Shown: positions 33,150 through 40,651 of the stretch, in pieces
Layout: each line of letters begins with the position of its first letter
How positions within the stretch are numbered: position 1 is the first letter of the stretch
Assembly: GCA_018376535.1 (NCBI GenBank)
Contig: JAHABC010000006.1
Span: 45,475-109,474, forward strand
Reading direction: 5' to 3'
DNA: 64,000 nucleotides
Origin: Ruminococcus sp.
GTDB taxonomy: Bacteria > Bacillota > Clostridia > Oscillospirales > Ruminococcaceae
Program-made: the position numbers and the translations under genes
Notes under the pieces: model-generated
Told to the model about the DNA's origin: nothing
Databases searched by the model: none
Seen by the model: only the letters and a program-made list of their open reading frames with translations

Positions 33150-36100
33150 ATGAAAAATCTCTTTAAAAAAGATAATAAAAAATCGGGAATATTTTTAAAA
33201 ATATTCATACCTATGCTGATATTGGTAATGCTTCAATTGAGTATATTTTTAACAGTATCCTTAATAAGTGGTGAGTTCACATATATTAGAGAATATGCCT
33301 ATAATATGCTTGTGGAAAAAACTGAAAATAGAAGAAACTACATAGAAAATGAACTACAACAGAAGATGGCTCTTGTATTAGATACATCTGATGATATAAA
33401 TGATACCATGGAAAGTATTCTAAAAGAAGAAAATGCCTCCATTGAGGATATTACTACTAACAAAGAACTTAATAAGAAAATATTTGACCAATCTGTTGAA
33501 AAACTTATATATCTACTTAGAACCGATGCCGTAAATGATGCCTTTATAGTATTGGATACTGGTACACTATACAATGAGGATAATATAGATTATAGAGGTG
33601 GCTTAATGATTAGAGATTTAGACCCCACTAATAATACTCTTAACAATAACAAGGATTTACTTATGGAGTTCGGAAGTTCTGCTATATCTCAAAAGTACAA
33701 CATCACTTTAGATACTGAATGGTCATCTAAATTAAGAGTGGACCACACTAGCAAAAATTATGACTTCTTTTTTCAAACTATTAAGTTAGCAAAACTAAAT
33801 CCAACAGAAGATATATCTAACCTTGCCAATTGGACTAAGTTTTCTAAAATATCAAACTATGGCGAATCTAGTATGAAGTATACCGTTCCATTAATAGATA
33901 GTAATAATAACGTCTATGGAATTTTAGGAATTGGTATCATGGAAAATATGATACTGAAAAAGTTACCATCTAATGATTTATTTAATGAAAATGCTTGTTA
34001 CATTCTAGCATATAATACCAATAAGTCTAATACATACGCTACACTGTTACACTCTGGAGCTATATTTACTAGATTGGTTTCCCAATACGATACAATAAAC
34101 TGCTCTAATATTACCAACGACCAAGATATATTTGAAATAACTACTAATCCCGATATTACTGCAATTGGAAACGTTCAACCCATAAGTTTATACAATGAAA
34201 ACTCTTTGTATTATAATCAAAATTGGGTATTAATATCCTTAGCTGATAAGAATAAGGTTCTAAAAATATATGAAACTGTAATAGATTCTTTTGTAATAGC
34301 ATCTATAATATCGTTGTTGACAGGAATTTTTATACTTATATTTATTAGTAAACAGATATCTACACCTATTTCAAACATAATAGATACCCTTAATAATAAA
34401 AATAACTACGAAAAAAATAAGATTATTAAGTTCAATTCTACAAATATATTGGAAATAGACCGTCTAACCGATGCTATCACCGATTTACAGATAAATGTAA
34501 AACAATCAGCATCAAGAGTTTCAAAAATAATCTCCATGACCGATATAGAAATGGGCGTGTTCGCTTGGGACTACTCTGTAGATAACGTCTTTATAAGTGA
34601 GAGTTTAATCACCTTACTACACTTTAACGATTTACCTCAACAAGATACTTATATAACGTTTAATCAATTTATGAAGTATCTATCTAAGAGTAGCCATAGC
34701 AATAACATAATAGACCCTATTGTAAAAATAAAAAACTCCCCTAACTTAGATGATATTAATATCAATGATGTAATTAATTTTTCCATGGGTAATGGCATCA
34801 ATAAAAGATATTTTAAACTTACTATGACTCAAGATGACTCTAACATTCTAGGTGTAATTCAAGATATAACTAGCGTAACTCTTGAACGTCAAAAGATTGA
34901 GTACGAACGTGACTACGATTTGACTACTGGACTTCTTAACAGACGTGCCTACTATAAAAAGATTGAACAACTATTTACTAATCCAAGTGAGTTAAAAGTA
35001 TCGGCGTTTATTATGTGGGATTTAGATAATCTAAAGTATGTAAACGATACTTACGGTCATGACTTTGGCGACGATTATATTAAAACTGGTGCGAACGTAT
35101 TCAAGCAGTTCAAGAACTATAACGGTGTAGTCGCTAGAATGTCTGGTGATGAGTTCAACGTTTTCCTTAGTGGATACAACTCCAAAGAGGAAATAATGGA
35201 GATTGTAAACAAAGTTAGAGATAATCTATTAAGTAGTTACTGTTTGCTATCTGATGGTACTCACTTTAAAATAAGAGCCAGTGGAGGTATTTCATTCTAT
35301 CCATACGACTCAAAAGCCTACGATATGCTTATCAAATACGCCGATTTTGCTATGTATACTATAAAGCACTCCACTAAAGGAGCGTTGGCTCAGTTTGATA
35401 TGTCTATATACAATAAGGACTCCATACTAATAACTGGTATAGAAGAAATGAACAGAATTATAGATGAACATAGTATTAAGTATGCGTTTCAAAGTATTGT
35501 ATCTGCTAAGACTGGCGAAATATATGGCTATGAAGCTTTAATGCGACCTCAATCCACGGTGTTAAAATCTCCTTTAGAGTTGCTTAGAATTGCTAAAGCA
35601 TCTTCTAAACTATATAAGATTGAACATCTAACTTGGATAGAGTCTTTAAAATCATTCCACCAACAGATTAAGCAAGGAAAAGCCCCTAAAAATTCAAAGA
35701 TATTTTTAAACTCAATATCTAACTGTATAATATCCCCAGATGATATAAGGTATATCAACAGAGTACATAAGGATATACTTCCAAACTTGGTAATGGAAAT
35801 CTTAGAAAGCGAACAGTCTAACATGGACTTCATGAAGATTAAACTTAATCTAATGAAGTACTGGCAAGCTAAAATCGCCCTAGATGACTTCGGAAGTGGC
35901 TATAACAACGAACTCGCTTTGATAACTTTCAGTCCAAATATAATAAAAATAGACCGTTCTATAATAAGTGGTTGCGATAACGATGCTAACAGACAAAATA
36001 TCATAACCAATCTAATTCAAATTGCTAAGGCAAAGAACGTCTTGGTTCTTGCTGAGGGCGTGGAAACTTTTGAAGAATTAAAAACCGTCATAGATTGTGG

Positions 36101-36224
36101 CGTGGATTTAATTCAAGGTTACTACATTGGTAGACCTCTATTCGACCTTCAAGATGTTCCATCTAATATTAAACAACAGATAAAATCATTAAATATGTCT
36201 ACTAGCACTATAAGTTACGAATAG
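33150..36224 (+). CDS. Transmembrane GGDEF-EAL c-di-GMP signalling protein
   Basis: 1024 residues. Helix one is near residues 16-37, an extracytoplasmic sensor region (about 40-375) resembles dCACHE-type domains, and helix two is near 378-400, followed by a coiled/HAMP-like and PAS-like segment. The GGDEF domain starts YDLTTGLLNRRAYY; its active loop is SGDEF (about 665-669), close to the GGDEF consensus, without an obvious RxxD inhibitory site. The EAL domain keeps YEALMRP (about 793), DDFGSGYNN, KIDRSI and LAEGVET, so phosphodiesterase activity is expected. Its partner is probably the lipoprotein encoded just upstream. Start selection is unusual because of the intervening hairpin. Confidence 0.92.
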   Translation: MKNLFKKDNKKSGIFLKIFIPMLILVMLQLSIFLTVSLISGEFTYIREYAYNMLVEKTENRRNYIENELQQKMALVLDTSDDINDTMESILKEENASIEDITTNKELNKKIFDQSVEKLIYLLRTDAVNDAFIVLDTGTLYNEDNIDYRGGLMIRDLDPTNNTLNNNKDLLMEFGSSAISQKYNITLDTEWSSKLRVDHTSKNYDFFFQTIKLAKLNPTEDISNLANWTKFSKISNYGESSMKYTVPLIDSNNNVYGILGIGIMENMILKKLPSNDLFNENACYILAYNTNKSNTYATLLHSGAIFTRLVSQYDTINCSNITNDQDIFEITTNPDITAIGNVQPISLYNENSLYYNQNWVLISLADKNKVLKIYETVIDSFVIASIISLLTGIFILIFISKQISTPISNIIDTLNNKNNYEKNKIIKFNSTNILEIDRLTDAITDLQINVKQSASRVSKIISMTDIEMGVFAWDYSVDNVFISESLITLLHFNDLPQQDTYITFNQFMKYLSKSSHSNNIIDPIVKIKNSPNLDDININDVINFSMGNGINKRYFKLTMTQDDSNILGVIQDITSVTLERQKIEYERDYDLTTGLLNRRAYYKKIEQLFTNPSELKVSAFIMWDLDNLKYVNDTYGHDFGDDYIKTGANVFKQFKNYNGVVARMSGDEFNVFLSGYNSKEEIMEIVNKVRDNLLSSYCLLSDGTHFKIRASGGISFYPYDSKAYDMLIKYADFAMYTIKHSTKGALAQFDMSIYNKDSILITGIEEMNRIIDEHSIKYAFQSIVSAKTGEIYGYEALMRPQSTVLKSPLELLRIAKASSKLYKIEHLTWIESLKSFHQQIKQGKAPKNSKIFLNSISNCIISPDDIRYINRVHKDILPNLVMEILESEQSNMDFMKIKLNLMKYWQAKIALDDFGSGYNNELALITFSPNIIKIDRSIISGCDNDANRQNIITNLIQIAKAKNVLVLAEGVETFEELKTVIDCGVDLIQGYYIGRPLFDLQDVPSNIKQQIKSLNMSTSTISYE

Positions 36225-36227
36225 ATA

Positions 36228-36260
36228 AAAGAACCTTATCAATTGATAAGGTTCTTTTTT
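36228..36260 (+). terminator. Terminator of the binding-protein/GGDEF-EAL operon
   Basis: AAAGAACCTTATC / GATAAGGTTCTTT stem with T-run. It could also serve the convergent CPBP gene. Confidence 0.9.
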
Positions 36261-36262
36261 AT

Positions 36263-36925
36263 CTAAGCAAATAGGAATACTAACAAATCCCAATACATAT
36301 GCAAAGCTATAGGAATTAAAATATTTCTGCTTTTAATGAATATGTAACTAAATATTACGCTTAATATCATAATTTGAATAAATCCCAGACTTATAAAGTT
36401 ACTGATAAATACACCACCAGCAATCCAACGTGGAAAGTGGATACTCAAAAATAGTAGAGCATTTACAAGTATTGGTATATACAATTGGTCATCTTGTTTA
36501 TTTTTTATAGTGGAGTTGAGCAACCAACCTCTAAACACCAATTCTTCGGTTAGACCTACAAATAGAACTACTATCAAATCGGTGTACTTAAAATCTGGCG
36601 ATACGACTATACTTCCATTGAGTTTAAAGTCGCCTATTAGAATGTATGCTGTAAATATCAAGAATATCGGAAGATATTGCAACCAACTTACTTTATTGAT
36701 AAACATATCTTTTAGAGGTACTTCCACCATATCATGATATTTTTTTATTAAAAATCCAGCTGGAACAGTCCAAACTAGATTTTTAAGTATCACAACTTTC
36801 AATATACTAGCAACGTACTCATTGGGAATTAAATCTATAATTGGCATGATACATAGTGTAGATATCCCCCACACCACATAGAACACAACAAAATATACCG
36901 ACAATACTTTTATATTACTTTTCAT
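36263..36925 (-). CDS. CPBP-family intramembrane metalloprotease
   Basis: 220 residues with about seven membrane helices. The CPBP/CAAX-protease motifs are present: EELVFRGWLLN (motif 1, paired Glu and Arg), FLSIHFPRW (motif 2 His) and a late IALHMYWDLLVF (motif 3 His with Asp). Bacterial members act in peptide maturation, self-immunity or regulated proteolysis. The 5' region is a long AT-rich gap with a promoter and structured RNA on the same strand, so this gene might have a roughly 430-base leader. Substrate unknown. Confidence 0.85.
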   Translation of the reverse strand: MKSNIKVLSVYFVVFYVVWGISTLCIMPIIDLIPNEYVASILKVVILKNLVWTVPAGFLIKKYHDMVEVPLKDMFINKVSWLQYLPIFLIFTAYILIGDFKLNGSIVVSPDFKYTDLIVVLFVGLTEELVFRGWLLNSTIKNKQDDQLYIPILVNALLFLSIHFPRWIAGGVFISNFISLGFIQIMILSVIFSYIFIKSRNILIPIALHMYWDLLVFLFA

Positions 36926-37140
36926 AATGCACCGTTACTGAAAACTTATAAAAAGTTATAATATTTTTAAATAAATTATAAATTTCAAAACTTTTATGTT
37001 TCATTCCTTGTTCAACGTATCCGTTTTGGATTTTATTACTAAAATCTACTAACGTTTGTATGATACTCCAAAGGCTTAAATTCCCCGCTAACGAACGGGT
37101 ACACATACATAAATTATAGAAGTTAATATTATGCATTTTT
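36926..37140 (-). other. AT-rich gap with an unassigned open frame, possible mobile-element relic
   Basis: An open frame on the minus strand (to 37136) reads CTRSLAGNLSLWSIIQTL and ends 11 bases into the CPBP gene. It has no ribosome site. The DNA around 36990-37040, GTTGAACAAGGAATGAAAC, resembles right-end sequences I recall next to IS200/IS605 tnpB genes. I treat it as possible debris of such an element or as part of a CPBP leader. Neither is proven. Confidence 0.25.
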
Positions 37141-37149
37141 TTTAAACTA

Positions 37150-37358
37150 CAGACTTTTCTGCTTGACTGTCAACGGATTGGTTACCGTTTATAGACGGCG
37201 AATGGCTACGCCGTAACCAGAGGGTTGTTTTACCCTTATCATAGAGTAATGGCTAACTCTAATCCATTCTCCTTTCATAATATTTGCACCTGTAATTATC
37301 GCTTGGTTCTTGCATATACCGTGCATTATACCTAGTATATCTTATACTAGTCTTTTCT
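37150..37358 (-). ncRNA. Candidate structured RNA: array of small hairpins
   Basis: Downstream of a consensus promoter the minus-strand transcript forms successive hairpins: CTAGTAT/ATACTAG (37332-37350), AGAGT/ACTCT with loop TAGCCATT (37243-37260), AGGGT/ACCCT (37221-37236), ACGGCG/CGCCGT with the same loop TAGCCATT (37195-37214) and AACGG/CCGTT with loop TAACCAAT (37172-37189). The region is locally richer in G and C than its surroundings. Identical loops on unrelated stems suggest a functional loop. It could be an independent small RNA or the leader of the CPBP gene. A 45-codon frame (37189-37326) also runs through it. I match it to no known RNA family. Confidence 0.5.
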
Positions 37359-37364
37359 TAGTAG

Positions 37365-37394
37365 ATTATAACATAAAAGTTTTCTTTTAGTCAA
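37365..37394 (-). promoter_or_regulatory. Promoter of the structured RNA
   Basis: Reading minus, TTGACT (37389-37394), 18 bases, TATAAT (37365-37370). Transcription would start near 37358, about 110 bases downstream of the kptA stop codon. Confidence 0.75.
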
Positions 37395-37468
37395 TAGTTC
37401 AGTAACGATTTTTAACTCCTTTCAATTATAAATTTTTAATGTTAGTTATAACTTATTATAACTTTTGA

Positions 37469-38032
37469 TTAACTGTTAAAAGCCTCTTTGATGTACTTAG
37501 GAGCAACATACTCACAAAGCCAAACGCCGTTATCCGATATGTAGAACTTAATGCCATCTTGATACATTTTTAAAGTATCTAAAATTAGAACCACTGGTTT
37601 TCCATGACGTTTTCCAACCTTTAAAGCAGTGTTAATATCCGATGAGATATGCACATACTGTCGGGATTGCTTTGTAATACCCTCATTTAGAATACTATCT
37701 AAAAAGCGTGTAGCCGTTCCATGATATAACTCATTAGGTGGAACTTTTTCTATCAACTGTAAATCTACGGATATTGAATGTCCTTGATTAGCTCTAATCT
37801 TTGAAAAATCGGAGTTAAAAGAATATCTTTGTTTTTGGTCGGTATCCACGATATATTTTAAGGTATCAAAATCTACATGAACTCTATTTTTTGCATTCAT
37901 ATTAGATATTAATTCATCAACGTTAGCATAGCCAAAGTTATCCAACCTTAATCCAATGCTTTCTGGGTGATGTCTTAGTATATACGATAGCATTTTGCTT
38001 AAACTTGTAATTTGATTGTTTTCATACTTCAT
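37469..38032 (-). CDS. kptA: RNA 2'-phosphotransferase (Tpt1/KptA family)
   Basis: KptA removes an internal 2'-phosphate from RNA using NAD+, releasing ADP-ribose cyclic phosphate. The 187-residue protein has the N-terminal winged-helix part (SLSKMLSYILRHHPESIGL) and the ADP-ribosyl-transferase-like part with ELYHGTATRFLDSI and QYVHISSDINTALKVGKRHGKPVVL. In eukaryotes it finishes tRNA splicing; bacteria lack that pathway, so its natural substrate is unresolved. AGGAGG precedes the ATG, after the glyA terminator. A candidate structured RNA follows downstream. Confidence 0.92.
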   Translation of the reverse strand: MKYENNQITSLSKMLSYILRHHPESIGLRLDNFGYANVDELISNMNAKNRVHVDFDTLKYIVDTDQKQRYSFNSDFSKIRANQGHSISVDLQLIEKVPPNELYHGTATRFLDSILNEGITKQSRQYVHISSDINTALKVGKRHGKPVVLILDTLKMYQDGIKFYISDNGVWLCEYVAPKYIKEAFNS

Positions 38033-38046
38033 AAAAAAACCTCCTA

Positions 38047-38075
38047 AATAAAAAGGACGGAAAAAATCCGTCCTA
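38047..38075 (-). terminator. Terminator between glyA and kptA
   Basis: Reading minus, AGGACGGA / TCCGTCCT stem followed by TTTTATTT. Confidence 0.85.
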
Positions 38076-38096
38076 ATAAGTTCAAAAGATTTAAAA

Positions 38097-39350
38097 TTAA
38101 TATAGTGGGAACTTAGTACAGATTTCAGTTACACCCTCACGGATAGCATCAGCAGAATTTTCAAAATCTGTTGCACATAAGTAGATGTATTCGGCAATCT
38201 TTTCCATCTCTTCAACACCCAATCCACGAGTTGTAACGGCTGGAGTACCAATTCTAACGCCACTAGTAACGAATGGTTTTTCTGGGTCGTTATGTATAGC
38301 GTTCTTGTTTACAGTGATATAGACCTCATCAAGACGGTGTTCAAGTTCTTTACCAGTAATGTGGAAAGGTCTTAAATCTACAAGCATAAGGTGATTATCT
38401 GTACCACCACTAACTAGATTAAATCCTCTTTTTAAAAGACCATCAGCTAGAGCCTTAGCATTTTCGACTACTCTTTTAGCGTAGTCTTGGAACTCAGGCT
38501 TTAGAGCCTCACCAAAGCAAACTGCCTTACCAGCTATAACGTGCATCAAAGGGCCACCTTGAGTTCCTGGGAAGATTGCAGAGTTAATCTTTTTAGCTAG
38601 AGCCTCATCGTTAGTTAAGATTAAGCCACCTCTTGGACCTCTTAAAGTCTTATGAGTAGTAGTAGTAGTAATATCTGCATATGGAACTGGTGACATATGT
38701 TGACCACCTGCAACTAATCCAGCAATATGAGCCATATCTACCATTAGATAAGCACCTACTGACTTTGCAATTTCGGATAATCTTTTAAAGTCTATTGCTC
38801 TAGGATAAGCACTAGCACCAGCAACTATCAACTTTGGTTTGTGTTCTTCGGCTAACTTTTGAACTGTATCATAGTTAATCATTTCAGTTTCATCATCTAG
38901 GCCGTAAGATACAAAGTTGAAGTACTTACCAGATATATTTACTGGTGAACCATGTGTTAAGTGACCACCATCAGCAAGACTCATACCAAGAACGGTATCA
39001 CCAGGTTGAAGTAGTGCAACATATACAGCAGTATTTGCTTGTGCTCCAGAGTGAGGTTGTACATTGGCAAACTTAGCACCAAATAACTTTTTAGCTCTTT
39101 CTATAGCTATAGTTTCGACTATATCTACACATTCGCAACCACCGTAGTATCTTTTACCAGGATATCCTTCAGCATACTTATTAGTAAGTACCGAACCCAT
39201 AGCACACATTACTGCAGGTGATACAATATTTTCACTAGCAATTAATTCAAGATTCCTTTTCTGTCTAGCTAACTCTTTAGCCATAGCACTGCCGACTTCT
39301 TCATCGTACTTAGATACAAATCCGATAGTATCCATTAAATCATTAAACAT
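38097..39350 (-). CDS. glyA: Serine hydroxymethyltransferase
   Basis: GlyA converts serine and tetrahydrofolate to glycine and methylene-tetrahydrofolate. The cofactor lysine lies in TTTTHKTLRGPRGG; GGCECVDIVE, HSGAQANTAVY and GVRIGTPAVTTRGLG are further family motifs. I chose the ATG at 39350, 10 bases after AAGGAG; the frame start at 39371 overlaps that site. It has a consensus promoter and a terminator before kptA. About 417 residues, normal length. Confidence 0.97.
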   Translation of the reverse strand: MFNDLMDTIGFVSKYDEEVGSAMAKELARQKRNLELIASENIVSPAVMCAMGSVLTNKYAEGYPGKRYYGGCECVDIVETIAIERAKKLFGAKFANVQPHSGAQANTAVYVALLQPGDTVLGMSLADGGHLTHGSPVNISGKYFNFVSYGLDDETEMINYDTVQKLAEEHKPKLIVAGASAYPRAIDFKRLSEIAKSVGAYLMVDMAHIAGLVAGGQHMSPVPYADITTTTTHKTLRGPRGGLILTNDEALAKKINSAIFPGTQGGPLMHVIAGKAVCFGEALKPEFQDYAKRVVENAKALADGLLKRGFNLVSGGTDNHLMLVDLRPFHITGKELEHRLDEVYITVNKNAIHNDPEKPFVTSGVRIGTPAVTTRGLGVEEMEKIAEYIYLCATDFENSADAIREGVTEICTKFPLY

Positions 39351-39386
39351 TTCAATAGAACTCCTTTTCATTTTAATAATGATTTT

Positions 39387-39415
39387 ATTATATCATAGAT
39401 ACGGAAAAATTTCAA
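39387..39415 (-). promoter_or_regulatory. Promoter of glyA
   Basis: Reading minus, TTGAAA (39410-39415), 17 bases, TATAAT (39387-39392). Confidence 0.75.
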
Positions 39416-39430
39416 CTAAAATTTTGAAAA

Positions 39431-39961
39431 TTAAATGTGTAATGCAATTTTTTCACCTGTAGGGAAATCTATGGCTATAAACTCTCCTTCTTCAATGCAC
39501 TTTTTGTAATCAAGATATTTAATACATTCGTACTTGTTATTGTACTTATCCAAGATATAGTACTTTTGAATGATAACTTCAAAGTTTCTAGGAGGGGTAG
39601 CAAGTTTGTACATACTGCTATCTTTAAGGGAGTTTTCATAGTTAGTCTTTTGAACCTTTTGAGTTATACAAGCATCTGAAAGATACTTATTTACAGCGAC
39701 AAAATTATTTATATCAAGATTATACTTAACATTTCTAAACTTAATTACATCTTTAAGAGTACTGGCAAGGAGTATTATACAAGTACAAAGTAAGCCTACT
39801 AAATCGGGGAAAAGGTCAGTACCCATGGGATATATAATCAATCCAATAATGCAACCTATGGATATAATTGTACTTATGATAAAACAACATCTTTTAAAGT
39901 AAGTTTTATCTTCAACGTATTTAAGAATGCTTTGCTTTTGAGTGCTATTAAGAACTATCAT
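39431..39961 (-). CDS. Two-helix membrane protein, unknown
   Basis: 176 residues. Two hydrophobic helices (about residues 25-45 and 52-68) near the N-terminus are followed by a soluble basic domain (NFEVIIQKYYILDKYNNKYE). The ATG is preceded by AAGGAGG. It lies between the tRNA cluster and glyA, same strand. I recognise no family. The layout resembles small membrane-anchored domains of unknown role. Confidence 0.7.
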   Translation of the reverse strand: MIVLNSTQKQSILKYVEDKTYFKRCCFIISTIISIGCIIGLIIYPMGTDLFPDLVGLLCTCIILLASTLKDVIKFRNVKYNLDINNFVAVNKYLSDACITQKVQKTNYENSLKDSSMYKLATPPRNFEVIIQKYYILDKYNNKYECIKYLDYKKCIEEGEFIAIDFPTGEKIALHI

Positions 39962-40020
39962 TTATAAGAACCTCCTTTTAAGAAGATTATACCATAAATA
40001 TATTAAAATTCTATTAAAAG

Positions 40021-40055
40021 AAAAAGATTACTCAAAATCTTTTGAGTAATCTTAA
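40021..40055 (-). terminator. Terminator of the tRNA cluster
   Basis: Reading minus, AGATTACTCAAAA / TTTTGAGTAATCT stem followed by TTTTCTTTT. Confidence 0.9.
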
Positions 40056-40060
40056 CTAAG

Positions 40061-40131
40061 AGGCGCCACCCGGATTTGAACCGGGGATAAGGGTGTTGCA
40101 GACCCGTGCCTTACCACTTGGCTATAGCGCC
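40061..40131 (-). tRNA. tRNA-Cys(GCA)
   Basis: Cloverleaf with acceptor GGCGCTA/TGGCGCC, anticodon loop CTGCAAC (GCA) and T-arm GGTTCAAATCC. CCA is not encoded. Last of four tRNAs in the transcript. Confidence 0.95.
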
Positions 40132-40139
40132 ATATTAAG

Positions 40140-40212
40140 AGCGGATTACGAGGATCGAACTCGCTACCTCCACCTTGGCAAGGTGGCGCTCTACCAGATG
40201 AGCTAAATCCGC
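40140..40212 (-). tRNA. tRNA-Gly(GCC)
   Basis: Acceptor GCGGATT/AATCCGC, anticodon stem CCACC/GGTGG with loop TTGCCAA (GCC), T-arm GTTCGATCC. CCA is not encoded. Confidence 0.95.
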
Positions 40213-40219
40213 ATATAAG

Positions 40220-40293
40220 CGACTCGAATGGGACTCGAACCCACGACCTCCGCCGTGACAGGGCGGCGTTCTAACCAACTGAACTACCGAGCC
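40220..40293 (-). tRNA. tRNA-Asp(GTC)
   Basis: Acceptor GGCTCGG pairs with TCGAGTC (two G-U pairs). Anticodon loop CTGTCAC gives GTC. D-arm GTTCAGTTGGTTAGAAC is typical. CCA is not encoded. Confidence 0.95.
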
Positions 40294-40297
40294 ATCA

Positions 40298-40370
40298 TGG
40301 GAACAACAGGGCTCGAACCTGTGACCCTCTGCTTGTAAGGCAGATGCTCTCCCAGCTGAGCTATGCTCCC
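40298..40370 (-). tRNA. tRNA-Val(TAC)
   Basis: Acceptor GGGAGCA/TGTTCCC, anticodon loop CTTACAA (TAC), T-arm GGTTCGAGCC. First tRNA of the transcript, just downstream of promoter 1. Confidence 0.95.
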
Positions 40371-40418
40371 ACATAATTACTGGAGTGTCGAGAAGTTTTA
40401 TCAACTGACGACTTAATT

Positions 40419-40447
40419 ATTATATCATACTTTTTTTTATTTGTCAA
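40419..40447 (-). promoter_or_regulatory. tRNA cluster promoter 1
   Basis: Reading minus, TTGACA (40442-40447), 17 bases, TATAAT (40419-40424), about 50 bases before tRNA-Val. The upstream A-rich sequence is shared with promoter 2. Confidence 0.85.
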
Positions 40448-40522
40448 GAGTTTTTTCAAACTTTTTTTAAAAATTTTAATCAGTAGATTTAATTAAGTAG
40501 TTCAACCTCAACCGACTTGTAT

Positions 40523-40551
40523 ATTATATCACAAAGATTTCAAAATGTCAA
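40523..40551 (-). promoter_or_regulatory. tRNA cluster promoter 2
   Basis: Reading minus, TTGACA (40546-40551), 17 bases, TATAAT (40523-40528). It repeats TTGAAAAAACTCTTGACA of promoter 1, 104 bases upstream, giving a tandem arrangement as at stable RNA genes. Confidence 0.8.
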
Positions 40552-40611
40552 GAGTTTTTTCAAAAAAGTTCAAAAAAATTTTCAACTAAGATATTATATG
40601 TAATATATAAG

Positions 40612-40641
40612 AAAAAGTTTCCTAATATTAGGAAACTTTTT
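40612..40641 (-). terminator. Terminator of hslO
   Basis: AAAAAGTTTCCTAAT / ATTAGGAAACTTTTT palindrome just after the hslO stop, with T-tract on either strand. Confidence 0.8.
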
Positions 40642-40651
40642 CAATAGAAAT

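Noticed and set aside
36915..37136. 73-residue frame upstream of the CPBP gene
   Set aside because: No ribosome site and no convincing family; kept only as possible mobile-element debris.
37189..37326. 45-residue frame through the hairpin array
   Set aside because: Weak ribosome site and it covers strong hairpins; recorded as a competing explanation, not as a gene.
37141..37358. Hairpin array as tmRNA, SRP RNA, RNase P or 6S RNA
   Set aside because: The conserved core sequences of these RNAs are absent.
40135..40404. 89-residue open frame across the tRNAs
   Set aside because: It is the well-known translation of tRNA genes (SSAGRASALQAEGHRFEPC-like) and overlaps four clear cloverleaves.
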